Of a stretch of 5,460 nt of DNA, positions 1 through 5,333 are shown one piece after another. Below the pieces are notes generated by a model that saw nothing but the letters and a program-made list of their open reading frames with translations, made no database searches and was not told the origin of the DNA. Position 1 is the first letter of the stretch. Each line of letters begins with the position of its first letter. The DNA is from Desulfobacula sp. (lineage in GTDB: Bacteria > Desulfobacterota > Desulfobacteria > Desulfobacterales > Desulfobacteraceae): contig NZ_JAIOSW010000316.1 of assembly GCF_021107415.1 (NCBI RefSeq), positions 1 to 5,460 on the forward strand, written 5' to 3'. Made by a program: the position numbers and the translations under genes.

Positions 1-1
1 A

Positions 2-256
2 GGAAATGACTCTTTTGCAGGCCCTGAAATGGAGTGGATCGGAATAAAAGATTTTTTTTTAGCGGGCAGTGTCAAACTGGAAAAATGTGTACAAAAGGAT
101 AAGATTATTACAGAAGGTTTGTTTGATATCATATTTTATCCGGCTGGAAACACAGACGGTGGACGTATAACACTGATGAATAAAAAAGGCAGGACATTTT
201 TAATTGAAGTTAATGTTATTACAGGGAATGCACAGATAATTGAAGAAAATGAATAA
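2..256 (+). CDS. C-terminal part of a GspH/FimT-like type II pseudopilin (5' end outside window)
   Basis: The frame is open from the window edge, so the visible 84 codons are the C-terminal half of a longer protein; the Met at 29 is internal, not a start. The tail FYPAGNTDGGRITL, a short gap, then FLIEVNVITGNAQI matches the usual end of GspH/FimT pseudopilins: a beta-rich globular domain with an F-P-x-G stretch, G-G-x-I-x-L, and a final V-x-x-x-T-G-x-x-x-I. The N-terminal prepilin cleavage site and hydrophobic helix would lie upstream and cannot be seen. Such minor pseudopilins sit at the tip of the type II secretion pseudopilus; a type IV minor pilin is the alternative. The stop overlaps the next gene by 8 nt, so the two are probably co-translated. 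The coding sequence contains a run of nine T at 52-60. Confidence 0.68.
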   Translation, partial: GNDSFAGPEMEWIGIKDFFLAGSVKLEKCVQKDKIITEGLFDIIFYPAGNTDGGRITLMNKKGRTFLIEVNVITGNAQIIEENE

Positions 257-1223
257 AAAAACAGATGAAATGATATCGGTAACCATACCAGTATATAATG
301 AAGAAAAAAATATTAATGAGCTTTATGTAAAGCTCATTAAAACTCTCACCGGTATGGCGTGTGATTTTGAGATTGTTTTTGTAAATGACGGCAGTTCGGA
401 TGCAAGTGCTGTCAGGTTGAATGAGCTGTCTGAAAAAGATACCAGGGTAAAAGTTATACATTTTACAAGAAATTTTGGTCAGACTGCAGCCATGATGGCC
501 GGGTTTGATCATGCATCAGGTGATATCATCATTCCCATGGATGCAGATCTTCAGAATGACCCTGAAGATATCCCAAAGCTTGTTGCAAAGCTTGCCCAGG
601 GATTTGATCTGTGTTCAGGGTGGCGAAAAAATAGAAAGGACAATACCTTTAGAAAGGTTTTTGTCAGTAAAATTGCCAATAAACTGGTGTCAAAAATTTC
701 CGGTGTAAAACTCAAAGATTATGGATGCACCCTCAAAGCCTATCGAAAAAAAATCATAAAAGGGGTTCGACTATATGGAGAGATGCACAGATTTATCCCT
801 ATTTATGCCAGCTGGGAAGGCGCAAGGATTACTGAACTCCCGGTAAAACATCATGCCAGGATTCATGGGAAATCAAAATACGGCCTTGAGCGGACCATAA
901 AAGTCCTTCTTGATCTCATCGTCATTACATTTCTGGATAATTATGCCCAGAAACCCATTTATGTGTTTGGTGGGGCTGGATTTGTCAGTGCCATGATATC
1001 CATGGGTATATTTTTCTATGCTACCTGGTTAAAATATTTCAAGGGAGTTTTCTATATTGACACGCCTCTTCCGGTTCTTGCTTCAATGACAATGCTGGGT
1101 GCTTTTATGTGTATTTTACTGGGACTTCTGGCAGAAATGATCATGCGGACATATTATGAGACTCAGCAAAAAAGTATCTATCTTATTGAAGACGTGAAAA
1201 ATTTTGAGGGAAATAAAAAATAA
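249..1223 (+). CDS. GT2 polyprenyl-phosphate glycosyltransferase (DPM1/GtrB/ArnC-like) with two C-terminal TM segments
   Basis: A 324-residue protein of the dolichol-phosphate mannosyltransferase / bactoprenol glucosyltransferase family, which moves a sugar from a nucleotide donor to undecaprenyl phosphate at the inner membrane. Visible motifs (ATG 249 numbering): ISVTIPVYNEE at 9-19, VNDGSSD at 45-51, the metal/nucleotide site DADLQNDPED at 98-107, an SGWRKNRKD segment at 123-131, and KSKYGLERTIKVLLDL at 208-223 just before the membrane part. Two hydrophobic stretches follow at about 238-259 and 274-298, with a basic cytoplasmic tail, as is usual for GtrB/ArnC-like enzymes. I chose ATG 249, which overlaps the pseudopilin stop; TTG at 240 is in frame but adds only three residues. 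No strong Shine-Dalgarno is seen, so coupling to the upstream gene is likely. The next gene begins directly after the stop. The sugar cannot be told from sequence. The gene contains a perfect inverted repeat at 313-340. Confidence 0.93.
   Translation: MNKKTDEMISVTIPVYNEEKNINELYVKLIKTLTGMACDFEIVFVNDGSSDASAVRLNELSEKDTRVKVIHFTRNFGQTAAMMAGFDHASGDIIIPMDADLQNDPEDIPKLVAKLAQGFDLCSGWRKNRKDNTFRKVFVSKIANKLVSKISGVKLKDYGCTLKAYRKKIIKGVRLYGEMHRFIPIYASWEGARITELPVKHHARIHGKSKYGLERTIKVLLDLIVITFLDNYAQKPIYVFGGAGFVSAMISMGIFFYATWLKYFKGVFYIDTPLPVLASMTMLGAFMCILLGLLAEMIMRTYYETQQKSIYLIEDVKNFEGNKK
313..340. repeat. Perfect 28-bp inverted repeat inside the GT2 coding sequence
   Basis: Arm TTAATGAGCTTTA (313-325), centre TG, arm TAAAGCTCATTAA (328-340): 13 of 13 positions pair. 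It encodes part of the ordinary family sequence (INELYVKLIK), so it is embedded in real coding DNA. On the minus strand the second arm is followed by TATTTTTTTC (complement of 303-312), so an antisense transcript would meet a hairpin plus U-tract, the shape of an intrinsic terminator. On the plus strand no U-tract follows. Only three G/C pairs lie in the stem, so stability is moderate. Confidence 0.75.
1206..1210 (+). promoter_or_regulatory. Shine-Dalgarno-like GAGGG for asnB, at long spacing
   Basis: GAGGG lies within the last codons of the GT2 gene, 13 nt before the asnB ATG. That is longer than the usual 5-9 nt, and the gap is A-rich. Since the GT2 stop (1221-1223) touches the ATG (1224), re-initiation by the same ribosome is a plausible aid. 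Confidence 0.4.
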
Positions 1224-3083
1224 ATGTGCGGTGTTGCCGGGTTTATAGGACAGGGTTCCCGCACAGACATTAAAAGAATGACTGATGCGCTTCAGCATCG
1301 GGGACCGGATGCTGACGGCTTTTTTCATGATCAGGGTAATGGACTGTTTTTCGGTCATAGAAGGCTTTCCATCATAGATATTCAGGATGGAATGCAGCCC
1401 ATGTCCACTACAGATAACAACCTTGCCATCATATTCAATGGTGAAATATATAACCATGCGGAACTGAGAAATGAGCTTGAACAAAAAGGACATAAATTCA
1501 TTTCAAATCATTCTGATACAGAGGTCCTTCTCCACGGATACAGGGAATGGGGAGAAAAACTGCCCGGAAAATTAAACGGCATGTGGGTATTTGCACTCTA
1601 TGACAGGCAAAAGAAACTTGTATTCATAAGCAGGGACAGGTTTGGGAAAAAACCCTTGTTTTACTCTATCCAAAACAATACATTTGTTTTTTCATCCGAA
1701 CTTTCCTCCCTGGTTTTGCATCCGTCCATAAAAACCTCAATTTCTGAAAAGAGTTTAAAAAAATATTTTGCCTATGGATATATTCCATCCCCCGGTTCTA
1801 TTTATAAAAATATTTCAAAACTGCCCGGCGGACACAACCTGATATATAGTATTTCATCCAATCGGCTGGAGATAAAAAAATACTGGGAATTTGTTCTTGA
1901 GCCTTTTGAAAAAATACCCAGTAATCCTGAAGAAGAATGGGGAGAAGAACTGCGCTCGCTTATTTCAAAAGCAGTAAAAAGAAGACTTGTTTCCGATGTT
2001 CCCTTGGGAATATTTTTAAGCGGTGGTATTGATTCTTCATGTGTGGCAGCATTTGCAGCATCCTTTATGGAGCCTGGTGCTCTAAAAACTTTTTCCATCA
2101 GCTTTGATGAAAAAAGTTTTGATGAATCAAAATATGCATCAATGGCGGCAGCATTTATTAACACAGACCATTATAATGAAAAACTATCCCTTGAAAAATC
2201 CAAAAGCCTGCTGTCAAAGATTATTTCAAAGCTTGATGAACCCATGGGAGACAGTTCATTGCTTCCCACATATCTGCTGAGCCGAACCACACGAAAGCAT
2301 GTGACAGTTGCCCTTGGTGGGGATGGTGCAGACGAACTCTTTGCAGGCTATGATCCGTTCCGGGCTTTACAACTTGCAAACCTGTATTCAAAATTGGTTC
2401 CCAGGCCCATTCACAAAGGTATTCAGTCCATTATCGGGATGCTCCCTGTTTCTCACAAAAACATGAGCCTTGATTTCAAACTTAAGCGAACACTGAGGGG
2501 ATTGAGTTTTCCCCCCAAACTATGGAGCCCGGTATGGCTTGGGCCCCTGTCACCTGTTGAAATAAAAGAACTTTTTAATGAACCAGTGGATATCGAAGAT
2601 CTTTACTCAGAAGCAATTGAACTTTGGGATACCTGCAAAACCAGGAACTTGACAGATCAGACCCTTCAATTTTATACAAGATTTTATCTACAGGATGATA
2701 TTCTTGTGAAAGTTGACAGGGCCTCCATGATGAATTCTCTTGAAGTACGGGCTCCGTTCCTGGACATTGAGCTTGTGGATTTTGTTAGAAGAATCCCATC
2801 ACAATACAAATATAGAAACGGTCAGACAAAATATATCCTGAAAAAAGCCCTTGAAAAAATCCTTCCCAAAGAAATTTTATACAGGTCCAAAAAAGGCTTT
2901 GGTATTCCGGTGGGTAAATGGCTGAAGCAACCCTTTTTTGATTTTAATAAAACAATATTGCCTGATATGCTTAATTCAATATTTCTAGAAAAAATTCAAA
3001 AAGATCATTTGGAGAACAAAGCAGATAACAGGGCATTCCTCTGGAACTACTGGCTTTTTAAAACCTGGAACCAGAAAAGATGA
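1224..3083 (+). CDS. asnB: Glutamine-hydrolysing asparagine synthase family amidotransferase (AsnB-like)
   Basis: A complete 619-residue protein. It begins MCGVAG, so Cys2 becomes the N-terminal nucleophile of the class-II glutaminase once Met is removed; this fixes the start. Glutaminase motifs: RGPDADG at 26-32, GHRRLSI at 44-50, NGEIYNH at 72-78, SDTEV at 97-101, SRDRFGKKPLFY at 136-147. Synthetase motifs: the ATP pyrophosphatase loop SGGIDSS at 266-272, SFDES at 298-302, GGDGADELFAGYDPF at 365-379, DILVKVDRASMM at 492-503, EVRAPFLD at 507-514 and KKGFGIPVGKW at 556-566. The known family reaction is ATP-driven transfer of glutamine-derived ammonia to aspartate through a beta-aspartyl-AMP intermediate. 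Members found in polysaccharide loci are often thought to amidate a sugar acid or other cell-surface substrate instead. The gene directly follows a lipid-carrier glycosyltransferase, which favours such a role here, but this is inference. No catalytic residue appears missing. It ends the first operon. Confidence 0.95.
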   Translation: MCGVAGFIGQGSRTDIKRMTDALQHRGPDADGFFHDQGNGLFFGHRRLSIIDIQDGMQPMSTTDNNLAIIFNGEIYNHAELRNELEQKGHKFISNHSDTEVLLHGYREWGEKLPGKLNGMWVFALYDRQKKLVFISRDRFGKKPLFYSIQNNTFVFSSELSSLVLHPSIKTSISEKSLKKYFAYGYIPSPGSIYKNISKLPGGHNLIYSISSNRLEIKKYWEFVLEPFEKIPSNPEEEWGEELRSLISKAVKRRLVSDVPLGIFLSGGIDSSCVAAFAASFMEPGALKTFSISFDEKSFDESKYASMAAAFINTDHYNEKLSLEKSKSLLSKIISKLDEPMGDSSLLPTYLLSRTTRKHVTVALGGDGADELFAGYDPFRALQLANLYSKLVPRPIHKGIQSIIGMLPVSHKNMSLDFKLKRTLRGLSFPPKLWSPVWLGPLSPVEIKELFNEPVDIEDLYSEAIELWDTCKTRNLTDQTLQFYTRFYLQDDILVKVDRASMMNSLEVRAPFLDIELVDFVRRIPSQYKYRNGQTKYILKKALEKILPKEILYRSKKGFGIPVGKWLKQPFFDFNKTILPDMLNSIFLEKIQKDHLENKADNRAFLWNYWLFKTWNQKR

Positions 3084-3116
3084 AGCAATTTTTTTTATAA
3101 TATATGATGACAACAA

Positions 3117-3133
3117 CATTAACATTGTTAATG
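3117..3133. promoter_or_regulatory. Perfect 17-bp palindrome, possible operator of the AlbA_2 gene
   Basis: CATTAACA-T-TGTTAATG has 8-bp arms around a single central base and ends 17 nt before the preferred ATG. A TATAAT hexamer stands at 3096-3101, about 15 bp upstream, but no convincing -35 is seen. If transcription starts near 3108, the palindrome lies just downstream of the start site, a common place for a repressor site. The regulator is unknown; the neighbouring AlbA_2 protein, with a predicted DNA-binding domain, is one candidate. Confidence 0.5.
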
Positions 3134-3150
3134 GGTAAGACGTGAGCATA

Positions 3151-4272
3151 ATGAAAATTCCAAAGTCCGAAAATCAGTATATTGAGTTTAAGTCTGAAAG
3201 AGTTTCAGCAAAGGTTTTTGCTGAGGAGGTCGTTGCTTTTGCCAATGCTGAAGGCGGTGAAATATGGCTTGGGGTAGAAGATGACAGGCAAATTACAGGG
3301 ATATCCCGCTCTTATGAAGAAGACGTTATGAATATTTGCAGAGCAGGTGTTATTCCACCGCTGCAACCATCATATCAGGAAGTTGTAATTGAGGGTGCTA
3401 AAATTGCACGTATTGCCATTGCAAAAGGAGTGGACAGGCCCTATTACACCTCAAAAAATCGTTATTTTATTCGGGTAGGCTCAACGAAACGCATTGCCTC
3501 AAGAGAAGGACTGATTCGTCTTTTTCAGGCATCAGGTCTGTTTCATTACGACTTGGTCGAAATAAGTGGTGCAGGTATTTCGCAATTAGATTTTTCTGCA
3601 ATTGCCGATTATTTTTCCCGATATCAGATCAGCTTTGCAAGTGAGACTGAAGATGAAAAAATAAGGTTGTTAACTGCCAGCGATGTTCTGGGGAACAACG
3701 GGCGGCCGACTGTGGGAGGAGATTTGGTTTTTGGAATAAATCCTGAAAAAATTTTACCCCAAGCCGGTATTGCCTTTGCGCATTTTGAAGGGAAGGAACT
3801 GGATGCTGAACTTTTTGATAAAAAAAATTTTGGTGGAAGCCTGCCGCGACAGGTTGATAATGCTCTTGCAGCTATTAAAGCCAATAGATCAGTCGCCTCG
3901 AGAATCCAGGGGGCAAAACGTGTGGAAAAAGCAAACTACCCTGATAAAGTTTTTCGTGAATTATTGGTCAATGCCGCTGTCCACCGCAATTACAGCATTA
4001 TTGGTTCTCAGAACCGGGTGTTTATGTTCAGTGACCGTATTGAATTTATAAGCCCTGGCCGTTTGCCAAATACAGTGAGCATTGAAAAATTGTCAGTTGG
4101 AACAAGCTTTGCACGCAATCCATTATTGGTTAGATTGATGGAGAATCTCGGATATATGGATAGATTGGGGCGGGGGCTGCCCATGGTCTGCCAGGAGGCA
4201 AAAAGGTTGAAAAGAAATGTTTTGTTTGAAGATTCTGGTGAAGAGTTCAGGGTTACCCTCCAATGGCCTTGA
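3151..4272 (+). CDS. AlbA_2 (Schlafen-type) DNA-binding domain / HATPase_c_4 protein, RecG-C-terminal-like
   Basis: A 373-residue protein in two parts. The N-terminal AlbA_2 domain spans about residues 5-125: ENQYIEFKSE near the start, FANAEGGEIWLGVEDD at 30-45, and FIRVGSTKRIASREGLIRLF at 106-125. After a middle region without clear motifs, a GHKL-type ATPase part (HATPase_c_4) begins near 265: FRELLVNAAVHRNY at 268-281, SPGRLPNTVS at 301-310, SVGTSFARNP at 315-324, GYMDRLGRGLPM at 334-345. Such proteins are often labelled transcriptional regulator or ATP-dependent DNA helicase RecG-like, but no helicase domain is present here. Many relatives carry an extra winged-helix at the C-terminus; this one stops right after the last beta strand (FRVTLQWP), so it is a short form. 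ATG 3151 has GTGAG just upstream (3142-3146); GTG 3142 is in frame and would add three residues. It has its own upstream spacer with a palindrome and shares no obvious pathway with the flanking genes. The cellular role is unknown; accessory or defence-related roles are known for some relatives. Confidence 0.88.
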   Translation: MKIPKSENQYIEFKSERVSAKVFAEEVVAFANAEGGEIWLGVEDDRQITGISRSYEEDVMNICRAGVIPPLQPSYQEVVIEGAKIARIAIAKGVDRPYYTSKNRYFIRVGSTKRIASREGLIRLFQASGLFHYDLVEISGAGISQLDFSAIADYFSRYQISFASETEDEKIRLLTASDVLGNNGRPTVGGDLVFGINPEKILPQAGIAFAHFEGKELDAELFDKKNFGGSLPRQVDNALAAIKANRSVASRIQGAKRVEKANYPDKVFRELLVNAAVHRNYSIIGSQNRVFMFSDRIEFISPGRLPNTVSIEKLSVGTSFARNPLLVRLMENLGYMDRLGRGLPMVCQEAKRLKRNVLFEDSGEEFRVTLQWP

Positions 4273-4319
4273 ATTACGGGCTATTAAAAGCTATGGCATT
4301 AAAGTTAAAATGGATTTTT

Positions 4320-4336
4320 TGAATATATCGTATTCA
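4320..4336. promoter_or_regulatory. Hyphenated palindrome upstream of the regulator promoter
   Basis: TGAATA-TATCG-TATTCA has 6-bp perfect arms with a 5-bp centre, ending 16 bp before the TTGACA box at 4353. Its position, just upstream of a probable -35, is one where activators or self-regulating winged-helix proteins bind. In AT-rich spacer DNA a match of this size can occur by chance. Confidence 0.28.
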
Positions 4337-4352
4337 CATTAAAATATAGTTC

Positions 4353-4382
4353 TTGACAATTAATGTTTCTTTGTTCTATTTT
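4353..4382 (+). promoter_or_regulatory. Probable sigma-70-type promoter of the EPS-associated regulator
   Basis: A consensus -35 TTGACA (4353-4358) is followed after 18 bp by TATTTT (4377-4382), four of six matches to TATAAT. Transcription would start near 4389, giving a leader of about 60 nt. A 7-bp inverted repeat, ACATTAA (4336-4342) and TTAATGT (4360-4366), brackets the -35. A second TTGACA at 4412-4417 has only a poor -10 (TCAATA, 4434-4439) and would give an almost leaderless transcript, so it is the weaker choice. Confidence 0.42.
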
Positions 4383-4448
4383 AAAACAAAAAAATAATGT
4401 TGTATAAAAAATTGACAAAAGTGATACACCAAATCAATAGAGACATCA

Positions 4449-4832
4449 GTGAATAAGCAAGAAATAGCAAAGTTGAAAATTTTGACGGAACTTGTCAGTA
4501 ACAGCCGTGTAACGCAAAGAGACCTGTCAAAGTTGACCGATATCAGCCTTTCATATTTAAATGGTTATATCAAACAATTAATTCAGAGAGAACTGATTCT
4601 TGTCAAGAAGATGGATGGAAAGCGGCTGCTATATAATCTCACTCCAAAGGGAATGCTTGAAAAAGTAAGGATGACTACTGAATATGCCAAACAATCCATC
4701 AAGCATTATAGCAGGTTAAGAGAAAAAGTAATTCATCTTTGTTCTGAATTAGAACAAAATAGATTAACGAGAATCGTTATCTGTGGAATTTCTGAACCTG
4801 CTGAAATTGTTTACATTGCTACGATAGAATGA
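4449..4832 (+). CDS. Winged-helix transcriptional regulator of the EPS-associated type, cut short by in-frame TGA
   Basis: This 127-residue product begins at GTG 4449, with GAGA at 4440-4443 as a modest Shine-Dalgarno and no other in-frame start before the upstream TGA at 4422. Residues 7-70 form a winged helix-turn-helix: VTQRDLSKLTDISLSYLNGY (21-40), a recognition helix running on to about 50, and a wing-like KKMDGKRLLYNLTPKG (53-68). A helical linker covers about 70-104. At 108 a Rossmann-type strand and turn begins, RIVICGISEPAEIVYI, and after TIE the frame meets TGA (4830-4832). The same frame stays open for 81 more codons that complete the Rossmann domain, so the listed product is a truncated regulator. 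MarR-like regulators of this layout occur at the head of exopolysaccharide clusters, which agrees with the GT4 gene downstream. The DNA-binding part is intact and could still act without its sensor domain. Confidence 0.82.
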   Translation: MNKQEIAKLKILTELVSNSRVTQRDLSKLTDISLSYLNGYIKQLIQRELILVKKMDGKRLLYNLTPKGMLEKVRMTTEYAKQSIKHYSRLREKVIHLCSELEQNRLTRIVICGISEPAEIVYIATIE

Positions 4833-5078
4833 GGTCTTGAAATAATAAAAGTAGTTGATGACAATCAAAACAATAAAATCTGGTTGAAGAAAAAAATATA
4901 CTCGATCAAGTCTCTTAAAAATGAAAATGATTTATTCGATTCTGTCATCATTTCAGATATTGAACGCTGCTATGAATTGGCTGAAAAATTGCATGAAGCA
5001 GAAGTTCCTTATGGGAAAATGGTCGTATGTACCGGACAAAAAATAAAACCGGTTACAATGGTTCAAATAGTGGATTAA
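4833..5078 (+). pseudogene. Remainder of the regulator's Rossmann sensor domain beyond the in-frame TGA
   Basis: Directly after the TGA the reading frame continues unbroken as GLEIIKVVDD, then KKKIYSIKSLKN, LFDSVIISD, and a tail VPYGKMVVCTG, ending at TAA 5076-5078. These are the second beta strand with its acidic end (VVDD), a hairpin, and the third and fourth elements of a small nucleotide-binding-like fold, the natural continuation of RIVICGISEPAEIVYI before the stop. The joined frame from 4449 would encode about 209 residues counting the TGA codon. This part has no ATG or GTG start that would keep the fold and no Shine-Dalgarno; TTG 4884 lies inside the domain. It is therefore not an independent gene. 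It is a nonsense-mutated remnant unless the TGA is read through, recoded as selenocysteine, or a sequencing error. Confidence 0.8.
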
Positions 5079-5213
5079 GTTAAAATTTTTTAAAGTGTTT
5101 GAAAATCAAAAACTGTTTGAACTAAAGAGAAATATTAAATAAAAACAATATGTTATATGACGTGGGTCATGTAACCTAAGAGGCGGAGCTATCTGGATTT
5201 ATATTTTTGTAAG
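5079..5213. other. Non-coding leader between the regulator and the GT4 gene
   Basis: This AT-rich stretch holds no gene I can support. It contains two copies of TGTTTGAA (5097-5104 and 5114-5121), the inverted repeat ATGAC-GTGG-GTCAT (5157-5170) and the word GGCGGAGCT (5182-5190). A TTGAAC/TAAAAA pair (5117-5122, 5140-5145, 17-bp spacer) is a weak promoter candidate. AAGAGG at 5179-5183 looks like a ribosome-binding site, but no ATG, GTG or TTG stands at a suitable distance. Confidence 0.5.
5157..5190 (+). promoter_or_regulatory. Inverted repeat followed by an ops-like word (possible leader element of the polysaccharide operon)
   Basis: ATGAC (5157-5161) and GTCAT (5166-5170) form a 5-bp hairpin stem with a GTGG loop. 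Twelve bases on, GGCGGAGCT (5182-5190) resembles the ops element GGCGGTAGC with one base missing. Known ops elements lie in leaders of polysaccharide operons and recruit RfaH-type NusG paralogues. The likeness is short and imperfect, and no RfaH-like gene is in the window. Confidence 0.22.
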
Positions 5214-5234
5214 ATGGATGTCCGGTTTTTAATA
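5214..5234 (+). pseudogene. Displaced original 5' end of the GT4 gene (MDVRFLI)
   Basis: ATG GAT GTC CGG TTT TTA ATA encodes MDVRFLI, the kind of first strand expected before NYEFPPLGAG in GT4 enzymes. It is separated from that motif by the MITE-like insert: read onward it enters the element as EAFE and stops at TAA 5247-5249. The ribosome-binding site is poor (GTAAG directly before the ATG), which weakens the case. Confidence 0.5.
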
Positions 5235-5333
5235 GAGGCCTTTGAATAATTGCAATTTTTAAAATTGACATCTAATAAAATCAATGAGTTGCAAAACTGA
5301 AATCCATAAAGATAGGGGTTATTCAAAGGTCTC
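5235..5333. mobile_element. 99-bp MITE-like element with 15-bp terminal inverted repeats
   Basis: The left end GAGGCCTTTGAATAA (5235-5249) and the reverse complement of the right end, GAGACCTTTGAATAA (5319-5333), match at 14 of 15 positions. The element is directly flanked by TAATA on both sides (5230-5234 and 5334-5338), a likely 5-bp target duplication. A second, longer direct repeat, TTTTAATA, lies at 5227-5234 and 5342-5349. The inside carries no gene; it holds the palindrome CAATTTT-T-AAAATTG (5253-5267), two TTGCAA words (5250-5255, 5289-5294) and an ATG at 5284 in frame with the downstream glycosyltransferase. Ends of the GAG-CCTTTG kind recall some IS5-family elements, so it may be a non-autonomous relative moved by such a transposase; that assignment is tentative. 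Confidence 0.72.

Noticed and set aside
219..512. Minus-strand open frame opposite the GT2 start
   Set aside because: It overlaps well-supported GT2 coding DNA, has no family-like motifs and no separate ribosome-binding context; the same holds for minus frames opposite asnB and the AlbA_2 gene.
2100..2127. Repeated TTTGATGAA in asnB
   Set aside because: It encodes the conserved SFDEKSFDES motif of the family; the repeat is explained by the protein sequence.
3053..3096. Intrinsic terminator after asnB (CTGG-AA-CCAG followed by a T-run)
   Set aside because: The inner stem would have a 2-nt loop, the outer arms are separated by a large bulge, and the eight-T run begins about 14 nt after the stem, so it does not form a convincing terminator.
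4262..4285. Hairpin across the stop of the AlbA_2 gene (AATGGCC / GGCTATT, one wobble pair)
   Set aside because: A 7-bp stem with a 10-nt loop is present, but it is followed by AAAAG, not a T-run, so it was not called a terminator.
4884..5078. Independent small gene starting at TTG 4884
   Set aside because: It is in the same frame as the regulator, the frame is open back to the TGA at 4830, and the start falls within the Rossmann domain with no Shine-Dalgarno.
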